From NCBI GenBank assembly GCA_019695455.1, contig JAEUAC010000413.1:1-21316 (forward strand): a stretch of 21,316 nucleotides of DNA. Reading direction: 5' to 3'. Below the pieces are notes generated by a model that was not told the DNA's origin, searched no databases, and saw only the letters and a list, made by a program, of their open reading frames with translations. Source of the stretch: Methylorubrum extorquens (GTDB lineage: Bacteria > Pseudomonadota > Alphaproteobacteria > Rhizobiales > Beijerinckiaceae). The position numbers and the translations under genes are program-made. Shown here in pieces: positions 1 through 5,769 of this stretch (the stretch's first letter is position 1; the number at the start of each line of letters is the position of its first letter).

Positions 1-89
1 CGAGGTCGGGGCGGCGGGCGGCTTCGGCGGCATGGCCGGGTTATGGGCGGTCGCCCCCGGCGTGACAAGGCGCGTTCGGGCGGGCGCCG
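1..89. other. Non-coding window edge, no gene assigned
   Basis: This is the stretch beyond the stop of the HD-hydrolase gene, cut by the window edge. I see no convincing coding frame on the part shown. A plus-strand frame runs from the edge to a TGA at 63–65 and could be the last residues of a convergent gene, but the fragment is too short to judge. A weak inverted repeat (GGGCG at 45–49, CGCCC at 52–56) has only a two-base centre and no T-tract. Confidence 0.3.
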
Positions 90-689
90 TCAGGCGGGCG
101 CGAGTTCCGCGAAGCGGGCCCGGAAGCGCGCCTGCGCCTCCGCCGTCGGCCAGGGGTCGAGCAGCGGCTCGATCTCCGGCGGCCGGATCGCGGGACGGCC
201 GAAGATCGCGTCGGCCTCCGCCCGCGCGAACCCGGCCAGGGCGGTCGCCTCGCGGTGGGCCGCCAGCCGGTCCGCCCGCTTGATGAGCGCGGCGAGGTCC
301 GGCCCCGGCATGGCCGGCAGGCCGAAGCGGAGGTGGATCGCGCCCCGGAGCCGGTCCTCCACGGCCGGATAGCCCGCGCCGATCATCGCCTTCAGGGGCG
401 AGATCATGTCGCCGATCACGTATTCGGCCGCGTCGTGCAGCAGCACCGCGAGCCGGGCCGGGGCCGGCAGGTCGGGCGCCAGGACACCCGCGATGGCCTC
501 GACCAGGACCGAGTGCTGGGCGACGGAGAAGACGTGGAGTCCGGCCGTCTGGCCGTTCCAGCGGGCCACGCGGGCGAGCCCGTGGGCCACGTCCTCGAGT
601 TCGACGTCGAAGGGCGACGGATCGAGGAGGTCGAGCCGCCGGCCCGACAGCATGCGCTGCCAGGCCCGGGGCGCAGGCGCCCGGCTCAC
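90..689 (-). CDS. HD-domain phosphohydrolase (YfbR-like)
   Basis: A 199-residue soluble protein of the HD metal-dependent phosphohydrolase superfamily, resembling the YfbR-type nucleotidase branch; the substrate is not shown by the sequence. Visible metal ligands are His59 (in VAQHS), His85-Asp86 (in LLHDAAEY) and Asp140 (in KRADRLAAH), the H…HD…D pattern. The reading frame stays open far upstream, but that part is antisense-like shadow of tag. I chose GTG at 689 because it overlaps the tag TGA by four bases (GTGA) and keeps the N-terminal APRAWQRMLSGRRLDLLDP segment, which I recall from alphaproteobacterial homologues. ATG at 653 is the alternative and gives 187 residues. It is the last gene of a ygfZ–tag–HD unit and is probably translationally coupled to tag. 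The family call is firm and the biochemical role uncertain. Confidence 0.85.
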   Translation of the reverse strand: MSRAPAPRAWQRMLSGRRLDLLDPSPFDVELEDVAHGLARVARWNGQTAGLHVFSVAQHSVLVEAIAGVLAPDLPAPARLAVLLHDAAEYVIGDMISPLKAMIGAGYPAVEDRLRGAIHLRFGLPAMPGPDLAALIKRADRLAAHREATALAGFARAEADAIFGRPAIRPPEIEPLLDPWPTAEAQARFRARFAELAPA

Positions 690-1291
690 GGCCGGCCGAG
701 GTCGCGGCAGGCGGCGTGCCGGCAGCACCCCGTCAGGTGGTCGTTGATCAGGCCGCAGGCCTGGAGGAAGGCGTAGACGATCGTCGGACCGCAGAAGGCG
801 TAGCCGCGCGCCTTCAGGTCGGCCGAGAGGGCGCGCGACACGGCATCCGCCGTCGGGATGTCGGCCCGGCTCGCCGGGTTCGGCTGCAGCGGCGCCCCGC
901 CGACGCGGTCCCAGAGGAGGCGCGCGAAGGGCTCCGGCCCGCCGCCGTCGCACCACGCCCGGGCGGACGCGATCGTGCCGACGATCTTGGCCCTGTTCCG
1001 CACGATCCCGGCATCGAGCATCAGGGCCTCGACGTGCGCGGGCCCGAAGGCCGCGATGGCCTCCGGGTCGAAGCCGGCGAAGGCGCGGCGGAAGTTGTCG
1101 CGCTTGCGCAGGATGGTGATCCAGGACAGGCCCGCCTGGAAGCCGTCGAGGATCAGCTTCTCGAACAGCGCGCGCCCGTCGTGCTCCGGCACGCCCCATT
1201 CGGTGTCGTGATAGGCGACGTAGAGCGGGTCGGTGCCGCACCACCAGCACCGCTCCCGCCCGTCCGCGTGGGTGACGAGGCCGTCCGTCAC
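686..1291 (-). CDS. tag: DNA-3-methyladenine glycosylase I
   Basis: Base-excision repair enzyme that removes 3-methyladenine from alkylated DNA. The 201-residue product carries the Tag fold signatures: Cys15 and His28 in RCWWCGTDPLYVAYHDTEWG correspond to the zinc ligands Cys4 and His17 of the E. coli enzyme, the QAGLSW helix-hairpin-helix lead-in is present, and the C-terminal NDHLTGCCRH supplies the second His/Cys pair. The start is GTG at 1291, overlapping the ygfZ TGA (GTGA); the much longer open frame upstream is shadow of ygfZ. The position matching E. coli Glu38, which contacts the base, is Asp49 here (LILDGFQAG). Length matches the family (about 190–200). It sits mid-operon between ygfZ and the HD hydrolase with 4-base overlaps at both ends. 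Confidence 0.93.
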   Translation of the reverse strand: MTDGLVTHADGRERCWWCGTDPLYVAYHDTEWGVPEHDGRALFEKLILDGFQAGLSWITILRKRDNFRRAFAGFDPEAIAAFGPAHVEALMLDAGIVRNRAKIVGTIASARAWCDGGGPEPFARLLWDRVGGAPLQPNPASRADIPTADAVSRALSADLKARGYAFCGPTIVYAFLQACGLINDHLTGCCRHAACRDLGRP

Positions 1292-2160
1292 GCGGGGACG
1301 GCCTCGCCCGGATAGGGAAAGCGCACGAAGCCGGGCTTGGCCAGCCGGAGCGCCGCGCCGCCCGCCTCGAGGGGCGCGCCGGCTTCGATGGCGTCCGCCG
1401 CCCGGTCGAGCCGGATCGTGGCGAGCCCCCGGTCGCCCGAGCGGCTGCCGGTCTCGCCCAGCGCCCGGTCGCCGGCCGTGACGGGCGTGCCGGGCGCGGG
1501 CGCCTCGCCCGGATAGGTGGCGGCGACGATGCGCGTGCGGGCGGTCCCGCGATGCTGCATGCGGGACACGACCTCCTGGCCGACGTAGCAGCCCTTGTCG
1601 AAATCGACGCCGGCGAGCTGGTCCATCAGGATCTCGTGCGGGAAGGCGTCGCCGTAGCGGAAGTCGGCGTCGCCGTCCGGCACGCCCTCGGCGATGCGGT
1701 GGGCGTGCCAGGCCGCGACGCCCTCGTCCGGCACGCCCGCATCCACGAGCCCGTCCCGCTCGACGACGGCGCGCCAGCCGAGCGCGGCCAGCCGCGGATC
1801 GGGCGCCGCCAGGAGGGCGCCGCCCGTCGGCATCGCCGTCCCGCCCCATCCGGCGAGCACCGAGCGGTCGGCCGTGAGGTCGACGATCGCGATCTTGGCG
1901 CGCAGGCGATACAGGGTGAGGCGCTTGACGAGCTCGGCCGTGCAGGAGGCGGGCAGATCGAGCCAGATCGCGCCCTCCCCGTCCTCGTGCGCCACGAAGT
2001 CGGCGATGATCTTGCCCTGCGGGGTCAGGAGCGCCCCGTAGCGGGCGCGGCCCGGCGCGAGGCGGTCGAGGTCGCAGGTGACGAGCCGGTCGAGAAAGCC
2101 TTTCGCCTCCGCGCCCGAGACCCGCACGACGGCGCGGTCGGTCAGTCTGGCGGTGGGCAC
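1288..2160 (-). CDS. ygfZ: YgfZ/GcvT-like folate-binding protein (Fe-S cluster repair)
   Basis: A 290-residue member of the YgfZ (COG0354) branch of the GcvT aminomethyltransferase fold. The family binds tetrahydrofolate and supports assembly or repair of certain Fe-S enzymes such as MiaB. The diagnostic K-G-C-Y-x-G-Q-E motif is at residues 189–196 (DKGCYVGQE) with the conserved cysteine at 191, followed by SRMQHRG. The N-terminal GFLDRLVTCDL segment is also typical. The start is GTG at 2160, with GAGGAG nine bases upstream as ribosome-binding site; this site abuts a perfect hairpin (2172–2194). It is the first of three overlapping genes with tag and an HD hydrolase; the biological link to tag is not obvious. 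The call is secure; the symbol follows E. coli usage. Confidence 0.9.
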   Translation of the reverse strand: MPTARLTDRAVVRVSGAEAKGFLDRLVTCDLDRLAPGRARYGALLTPQGKIIADFVAHEDGEGAIWLDLPASCTAELVKRLTLYRLRAKIAIVDLTADRSVLAGWGGTAMPTGGALLAAPDPRLAALGWRAVVERDGLVDAGVPDEGVAAWHAHRIAEGVPDGDADFRYGDAFPHEILMDQLAGVDFDKGCYVGQEVVSRMQHRGTARTRIVAATYPGEAPAPGTPVTAGDRALGETGSRSGDRGLATIRLDRAADAIEAGAPLEAGGAALRLAKPGFVRFPYPGEAVPA

Positions 2161-2171
2161 GGTTCCAGTCT

Positions 2172-2194
2172 CCTCGGCCTCGTTCCGGCCGAGG
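2172..2194 (-). promoter_or_regulatory. Hairpin in the ygfZ leader
   Basis: A perfect 8-bp inverted repeat (CCTCGGCC at 2172–2179, GGCCGAGG at 2187–2194, 7-base loop). Its 3' arm in the minus-strand transcript runs into the GAGGAG ribosome-binding site of ygfZ. It could modulate ygfZ translation or be the end hairpin of the preceding small gene. There is no T-tract, so a classical intrinsic terminator is unlikely. Confidence 0.4.
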
Positions 2195-2237
2195 GTCTAA
2201 GCGCCGGCCGGCATTGGCTCAAGCCGTCCGCCCGTCC

Positions 2238-2489
2238 TCAATGCTTGGGCGAGGTCGTGAAGGCGCCGGCCCGGATGCGGGCCGGGAAGGTCTCGGCATA
2301 GGTGGCGGTCTCGTCCTCGCCGTAGAGCTCGACCATGCGCCGGTAGGCCGCGAACAGCGCGGCCTGCACCATGGCCTCGCAGTCGAGCCCGTCGAGCTCG
2401 GCCTCCGCGAAGGCCTCGGCCACGTAGGTCAACGCCACGCGGCGGGCGAGGCCGGGCTCGTCCAGGGAGGTCAGGTCGGTGTCCATCAT
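2238..2489 (-). CDS. Conserved hypothetical small protein (83 aa)
   Basis: An 83-residue acidic protein with no motif I can assign. It reads as a single helical domain (DEPGLARRVALTYVAEAFAE, then DGLDCEAMVQAALFAAYRRM), ending in FTTSPKH. No signal peptide or membrane segment is seen. The start is the first of two adjacent ATG codons (2489/2486); an AAGGA lies about 16 bases upstream, longer than ideal. Codon use matches its neighbours and the frame is closed by a stop well before ygfZ, so I believe it is real. It has its own AT-richer upstream region with a CtrA-like box (2555–2570) and lies 77 bases before ygfZ. Function unknown. Confidence 0.65.
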   Translation of the reverse strand: MMDTDLTSLDEPGLARRVALTYVAEAFAEAELDGLDCEAMVQAALFAAYRRMVELYGEDETATYAETFPARIRAGAFTTSPKH

Positions 2490-2554
2490 CTCGGGCTGGC
2501 TGCGTTCCTTGACGACGGTCTTAACAGGGCCGGGCGAAGCCGCCAGTCCGACCT

Positions 2555-2570
2555 TTACGAAGAGGTTAAC
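2555..2570. promoter_or_regulatory. Candidate CtrA-type binding site
   Basis: Plus-strand TTAC, seven bases, then TTAAC: one mismatch from the alphaproteobacterial CtrA consensus TTAA-N7-TTAAC. It lies in a locally AT-richer gap between the Nudix gene and the 83-aa gene, about 65 bases before the latter's start. A second TTAAC (2521–2525) is nearby, but its partner TTGA is one base out of spacing. Motif match only. Confidence 0.35.
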
Positions 2571-2596
2571 GGCCGGTTCGGCCCGATTGCGACGTC

Positions 2597-3043
2597 TTAA
2601 CGCGCGGCCTCTTCCAGCACGGCGGCGGCGGCCTCGACCACGCGGGCGAGTTCGGGCGTCCCGTCGAGCGCCGCGACCTCCCCGGGCCGCACCCAGCGCA
2701 GCTCCAGCGCCTCCGGGCCGGTCCCGCCCTCGCCCGCGATCCACCGCGCCGCATGCGCGCCGATGACGAAGTGGCTCCGGACCCGTCCGTCCGGGTCCCG
2801 CTGCACGATCTCGACGGTCCGCACGAAGCCGACGATCTCGGCCTCGATCCCCGTCTCCTCGCGCAGTTCGCGCAGCGCCGCCTCGGCCAGCGTCTCGCCC
2901 GTCTCGACGAGCCCGCCCGGCAGCGAGAACACGCCCCGGAGCGGCGGGCGCCCGCGCGCGGCGACGAGCACCCGGCCGTCGCGGAAGACGGCGCAGGAGG
3001 CGGCCAGGAACGGGCGGTCGGGATAGTCGCGGGACGCGCTCAC
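2597..3043 (-). CDS. Nudix (MutT-type) hydrolase
   Basis: A 148-residue Nudix-superfamily pyrophosphohydrolase, cleaving a nucleoside diphosphate linked to another moiety; the substrate cannot be told. The complete Nudix box GX5EX7REUXEEXGU occupies residues 44–66 (GGLVETGE, then AALRELREETGI), with metal ligands Glu59, Glu62 and Glu63. The LPGG lead-in and N-terminal β-strand AASCAVFRDGRVLVAAR are typical of MutT/ADP-ribose pyrophosphatase-like members. GTG at 3043 overlaps the TGA of the FG-GAP gene (GTGA), so translation is probably coupled. It is third in an SDR–FG-GAP–Nudix unit and ends with TAA. The small gene after it has its own upstream region, so the unit may end here. Confidence 0.9.
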   Translation of the reverse strand: MSASRDYPDRPFLAASCAVFRDGRVLVAARGRPPLRGVFSLPGGLVETGETLAEAALRELREETGIEAEIVGFVRTVEIVQRDPDGRVRSHFVIGAHAARWIAGEGGTGPEALELRWVRPGEVAALDGTPELARVVEAAAAVLEEAAR

Positions 3044-4140
3044 GGCCGGATGTCGGCCACGCGCCCGTCCTCCAGGCCGACCAGGACGTGGAGGTCCCGC
3101 CCGGCACCGAGCGCGGCGACGCCCGACGCGGCCCGCGCGGGCAGCGGCACGCGGGCGATCTCCCGGATGCGGCCGCCCGCGAAGGACACGAAGGCGATCG
3201 CCGCCCGGTCGAGCGTCGGCAGCGCGAGGTCGGGACGGCCGTCGCCGTCGAGATCCGCCACGGCCGCGAGGTCCTGCGCGGCGCGGCCGTAGACGTGGTT
3301 CGCGTAGCCGCCCGCCTCGGCGACCCGGACCAGCCGGTCGCCCTCGAGGCGCCAGAGCTGGAGCAGCCCGGCGCGGTGCGGCGTCGCCACCAGGGCGATC
3401 TGCGGCTGGCCCGTCCCGGCGAAGTCCGCGACGCCGGCCGGGTTCAGCCAGGTGCCGGCCTCCGGCAGCGGCGGCGTCTCGGCGGCGACGCGCCAGGCGC
3501 CGTCGCGGCGGGCGATGACGACGAGCGCGCTGCCGGCCTCCGGCCGGCTCCGCACCGTCACGACGGCGGGCGCTCCCGCGAGCGTGACGAGGCGGGGCTC
3601 GCGGTCCTCGAAGGCCGCGCCCTCCCCGGCCGGCACGGTCGTGACCTCGTGCGGCACGGCCTGCGCGCCCGCCCCGATGGCGACGGGCTTCCGCTCCCGG
3701 ATCGTGACGCCGGCCGCGTGGATGCCGGAGCCGAGGCCGGCATGCGGCACGGTGCGGACGGGGCCGGTCAGCGTCGCGGTCAGGGGGCCCGACGCCTCCG
3801 TGCGCCCGTCCGGGATGGCGCCGGGCCCGCGCTCGAGCGTCGCGAGGTCGGCCGCGGCCGGGCCGAGCGGGAGGGCCTGGATGGAGCCGGCGCGGTCCAG
3901 CGCCAGCGCGGCGCCGCCGCCCTGCCCCCAGACGACCACCGCCGGCCGGTCGCCGAGGCTCCGCTGCTCGCGCAGCGTCTCCGTCGAGCCGACCAGCGTC
4001 GCGACGCGGCTCGCCGGGCCGCGGAACTCGGCGACGGGCCAGGGCAGGTCGAGGAGCGTCACGCGCGGCTCGGCCCGGGCCGGGCCGGCGGTCGCAGGCG
4101 CCGCGAGGGCGGCAAGGCCGGCGGCGAGGAGGCGCCTCAC
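3040..4140 (-). CDS. Exported FG-GAP/VCBS-repeat protein
   Basis: A 366-residue β-rich protein, likely periplasmic. The N-terminus VRRLLAAGLAALAAPATAGP with Ala-Arg-Ala at 21–23 looks like a Sec signal peptide. Two FG-GAP/VCBS-like blades are clear: residues about 235–251 (AGVADFAGTGQPQIALV) and 292–308 (AAVADLDGDGRPDLALP), the second with the Asp-x-Asp-x-Asp-Gly-x-x-Asp calcium-loop pattern (Asp296, 298, 300, 304). The rest (β strands with Trp/Leu repeats) fits a partial propeller. The frame stays open upstream through the SDR gene, but the signal peptide and the 4-base GTGA overlap with the SDR stop fix the start at GTG 4140. Binding partner unknown. It is flanked by an SDR and a Nudix hydrolase, both cytoplasmic, making a common pathway unclear. 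Confidence 0.8.
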   Translation of the reverse strand: MRRLLAAGLAALAAPATAGPARAEPRVTLLDLPWPVAEFRGPASRVATLVGSTETLREQRSLGDRPAVVVWGQGGGAALALDRAGSIQALPLGPAAADLATLERGPGAIPDGRTEASGPLTATLTGPVRTVPHAGLGSGIHAAGVTIRERKPVAIGAGAQAVPHEVTTVPAGEGAAFEDREPRLVTLAGAPAVVTVRSRPEAGSALVVIARRDGAWRVAAETPPLPEAGTWLNPAGVADFAGTGQPQIALVATPHRAGLLQLWRLEGDRLVRVAEAGGYANHVYGRAAQDLAAVADLDGDGRPDLALPTLDRAAIAFVSFAGGRIREIARVPLPARAASGVAALGAGRDLHVLVGLEDGRVADIRP

Positions 4141-4892
4141 ACGTGCTGCCCGCCGTTGATGTGGAGTTCCGCGCCGTTCACGTAGGAGGACGTGTCCGTG
4201 CACAGGAAGTAGATCGCCTTGGCGACCTCGTCCGTCGTGCCGAGGCGCCGCAGCGGGATCGCCTCCACGATCCGCTCCGTGCCGGGCGACAGGATGGCGG
4301 TGTCGATCTCGCCGGGCGAGATGGCGTTCACGCGGACGCCGAGCGGGCCGAAATCGGCCGCCATCTCGCGCGTCAGCGCGGCGAGCGCGGCCTTGGAGGT
4401 GGCGTAGGCGGCGCCCGCGAAGGGATGCACCCGCGAGCCCGCGATGGACGTGACGTTGACGATCGAGCCGCGCGCGCGGGCGAGCTCGTCGCGCAGGCCC
4501 CGGGCCAGCATGATGGGGCCGAAGAAGTTCACCTGGAACACCCGCATCCAGTCGGCGTGCTCCGTGCCGAGCGCGGACAGGCGCGCGCCGCCCTCCGCCT
4601 TCGGCGAGATGCCGGCATTGTTGACGAGCGCGTGCAGCACGCCGCCCTCCGGGGCGAGCCGGTCCTTCGTCTCGGCCACCGCCCTCAGGGTGTCCTCGGG
4701 GCTCGCGAGATCGACCTGGAGATGGTCCTCGGGCCCCATCTCCCAGGGGCAGTTCTCGGGGAAGGCGTGCCGCGAGCAGGTGATGACCCGCCATCCGGCC
4801 GCCTGGAACCGCTTCACGGTCGCGTGCCCGATCCCCCGGCTCGCGCCGGTGAGCAGCATGACCCTGCGGTCGGTGTTGGAGCGCTCTGCCAA
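4137..4892 (-). CDS. SDR-family NAD(P)-dependent oxidoreductase
   Basis: A 251-residue classical short-chain dehydrogenase/reductase. It has the nucleotide-binding TGASRGIG (15–22), NNAG (91–94), catalytic Ser149 in VTSIAG and the Tyr163-x3-Lys167 pair (YATSK), plus NAISPGEIDT and a C-terminal INGGQHV. The β1–α1 region lacks the usual acidic NAD determinant after β2 and has SRHAF, suggesting NADP, though this is a weak inference. The longest frame begins at TTG 4892, with GAGG ten bases upstream. ATG at 4859 is possible but would start almost inside β1, so I prefer TTG. It is first in an operon with the FG-GAP and Nudix genes. The conserved CPWEMGPEDHLQVDL insert marks a distinct alphaproteobacterial SDR subgroup as I recall it; substrate unknown. 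Confidence 0.88.
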   Translation of the reverse strand: MAERSNTDRRVMLLTGASRGIGHATVKRFQAAGWRVITCSRHAFPENCPWEMGPEDHLQVDLASPEDTLRAVAETKDRLAPEGGVLHALVNNAGISPKAEGGARLSALGTEHADWMRVFQVNFFGPIMLARGLRDELARARGSIVNVTSIAGSRVHPFAGAAYATSKAALAALTREMAADFGPLGVRVNAISPGEIDTAILSPGTERIVEAIPLRRLGTTDEVAKAIYFLCTDTSSYVNGAELHINGGQHV

Positions 4893-4920
4893 GGGCCGCC
4901 TGCCTCAGGATGAAGCCGAC

Positions 4921-4949
4921 GTTCTATCCGCCGGACCGCAGGGCGTCCA
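4921..4949 (-). promoter_or_regulatory. Possible sigma-70 promoter for the SDR operon
   Basis: On the minus strand TGGACG (4949–4944) and TAGAAC (4926–4921) are separated by 17 bases, each matching four of six consensus bases. A start near 4914 would leave about 20 bases before the TTG start. This is a pattern match only, in the divergent gap between SDR and DUF2188. Confidence 0.3.
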
Positions 4950-5025
4950 TGCGGCGGCGTGGGCCCGGCCGACCGATCGATGTGCCCGCGAACTCTCGAC
5001 AGGGTTGTAAGATACCCATCTGCAC

Positions 5026-5040
5026 ATACTTGGGTAGTAT
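5026..5040. promoter_or_regulatory. AT-rich inverted repeat, possible operator
   Basis: ATACT (5026–5030), TGGGT, AGTAT (5036–5040): a short symmetric element in the most AT-rich part of the divergent gap, 24 bases before the DUF2188 start. It could be an operator or part of the promoter or leader of that gene. I cannot place a convincing −35/−10 pair here. Confidence 0.3.
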
Positions 5041-5063
5041 CGATGCAGTGGAAGGAGACCGGC

Positions 5064-5294
5064 ATGGCCCGCGCTCAGTATTTCGTGCTCAAGGACGGGG
5101 CGGCCTGGAAGGTCCGCCACAACGACAAGGACGTCTCCTACGCCACCCAGGCGGCCGCCATGAAGGCCGCGGTCGACGCCGCCCATGCGGCCGGCAAGGC
5201 GGGACACGACGCGCAGGTCCTGGTGCAGGGCCGCGACGGCAAGTGGCAGACCGAGTGGACCTACGGGAACGACCCCTATCCGCCCAAGGGGTGA
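5064..5294 (+). CDS. DUF2188-family small protein
   Basis: A 76-residue protein matching the DUF2188 pattern: an antiparallel β core (YFVLKDGAAWKVRHNDKD), an alanine-rich helix (QAAAMKAAVDAAHAAGKAGH) and a final strand pair (AQVLVQGRDGKWQTEWTYG) ending in DPYPP. No signal peptide or membrane segment is visible, and the family has no established biochemical role. ATG 5064 is chosen because AAGGAGA lies five bases upstream; an in-frame ATG at 5043 lacks this. Its leader holds an AT-rich inverted repeat. It is followed by a 9-bp hairpin (5303–5329) and then apaG, so it may be monocistronic. Confidence 0.85.
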   Translation: MARAQYFVLKDGAAWKVRHNDKDVSYATQAAAMKAAVDAAHAAGKAGHDAQVLVQGRDGKWQTEWTYGNDPYPPKG

Positions 5295-5302
5295 CCGGCC
5301 GC

Positions 5303-5329
5303 GGCGGGCCGCGCATTTGACGGCCCGCC
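5303..5329 (+). terminator. Terminator-like hairpin after the DUF2188 gene
   Basis: A perfect 9-bp stem (GGCGGGCCG at 5303–5311 with CGGCCCGCC at 5321–5329, 9-base loop) starts eight bases after the stop codon. No run of T follows, so termination strength is uncertain. The loop and right arm also hold TTGACG (5317–5322), which with TACCAC (5341–5346) at 18-base spacing could be a weak apaG promoter. Confidence 0.4.
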
Positions 5330-5376
5330 CGGGCCCGCCGTACCACTCGGTGACCAGGAACGGGGCGGACGCGACC

Positions 5377-5769
5377 ATGTACAAGGCGACCACGCAGGGC
5401 ATCCGCGTGTGCGTGGAGCCGCGCTTCGTCGAGGAGGAATCCCAGCCCGACCGGGGCAAGTACTTCTTCGCCTACACGGTCGAGATCACGAACATGTCGA
5501 CCGAGCGGGTGCAGCTGCGCTCGCGCCATTGGCGGATCATCGACGGCGAGGGGCGGGTCCAGGAGGTGAAGGGCGCGGGCGTCGTCGGCGAGCAGCCGGT
5601 GCTCGATCCGGGCGAGACCTTCACCTACACGTCGGGCTGCCCGCTCACGACGCCCGACGGCACGATGCAGGGCACCTACACGATGGAGAGCGCCTCGGGC
5701 GGCGCCTTCCTGGCCGACATCCCGGCCTTCTCGCTCGATTGCCCCTTCAAGAAGCGGGTGCTCCACTGA
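5377..5769 (+). CDS. apaG: ApaG-domain protein
   Basis: A 130-residue ApaG protein, the normal length for the family (about 125–130). It shows the fibronectin-III-like β sandwich with YFFAYTVEITNMS, the conserved RSRHWRIIDG (48–57), GAGVVGEQPVL (66–76, the Gly-x-Gly-x-x-Gly pyrophosphate-type loop) and YTSGCPL. ApaG mutants in enterobacteria show cobalt resistance and magnesium efflux phenotypes, but the molecular role is unsettled. The start is ATG 5377, with only a weak purine-rich ribosome-binding site upstream. Its TGA overlaps the proposed CTG start of argE by four bases, so the two are probably co-translated. Confidence 0.93.
   Translation: MYKATTQGIRVCVEPRFVEEESQPDRGKYFFAYTVEITNMSTERVQLRSRHWRIIDGEGRVQEVKGAGVVGEQPVLDPGETFTYTSGCPLTTPDGTMQGTYTMESASGGAFLADIPAFSLDCPFKKRVLH

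Noticed and set aside
90..1250. Apparent 386-aa HD fusion protein
   Set aside because: The first two thirds are an out-of-frame reading of tag; the real start is GTG 689.
3040..4794. Apparent 584-aa SDR/FG-GAP fusion
   Set aside because: The upstream part is a shifted frame of the SDR gene; a signal peptide and GTGA overlap place the start at 4140.
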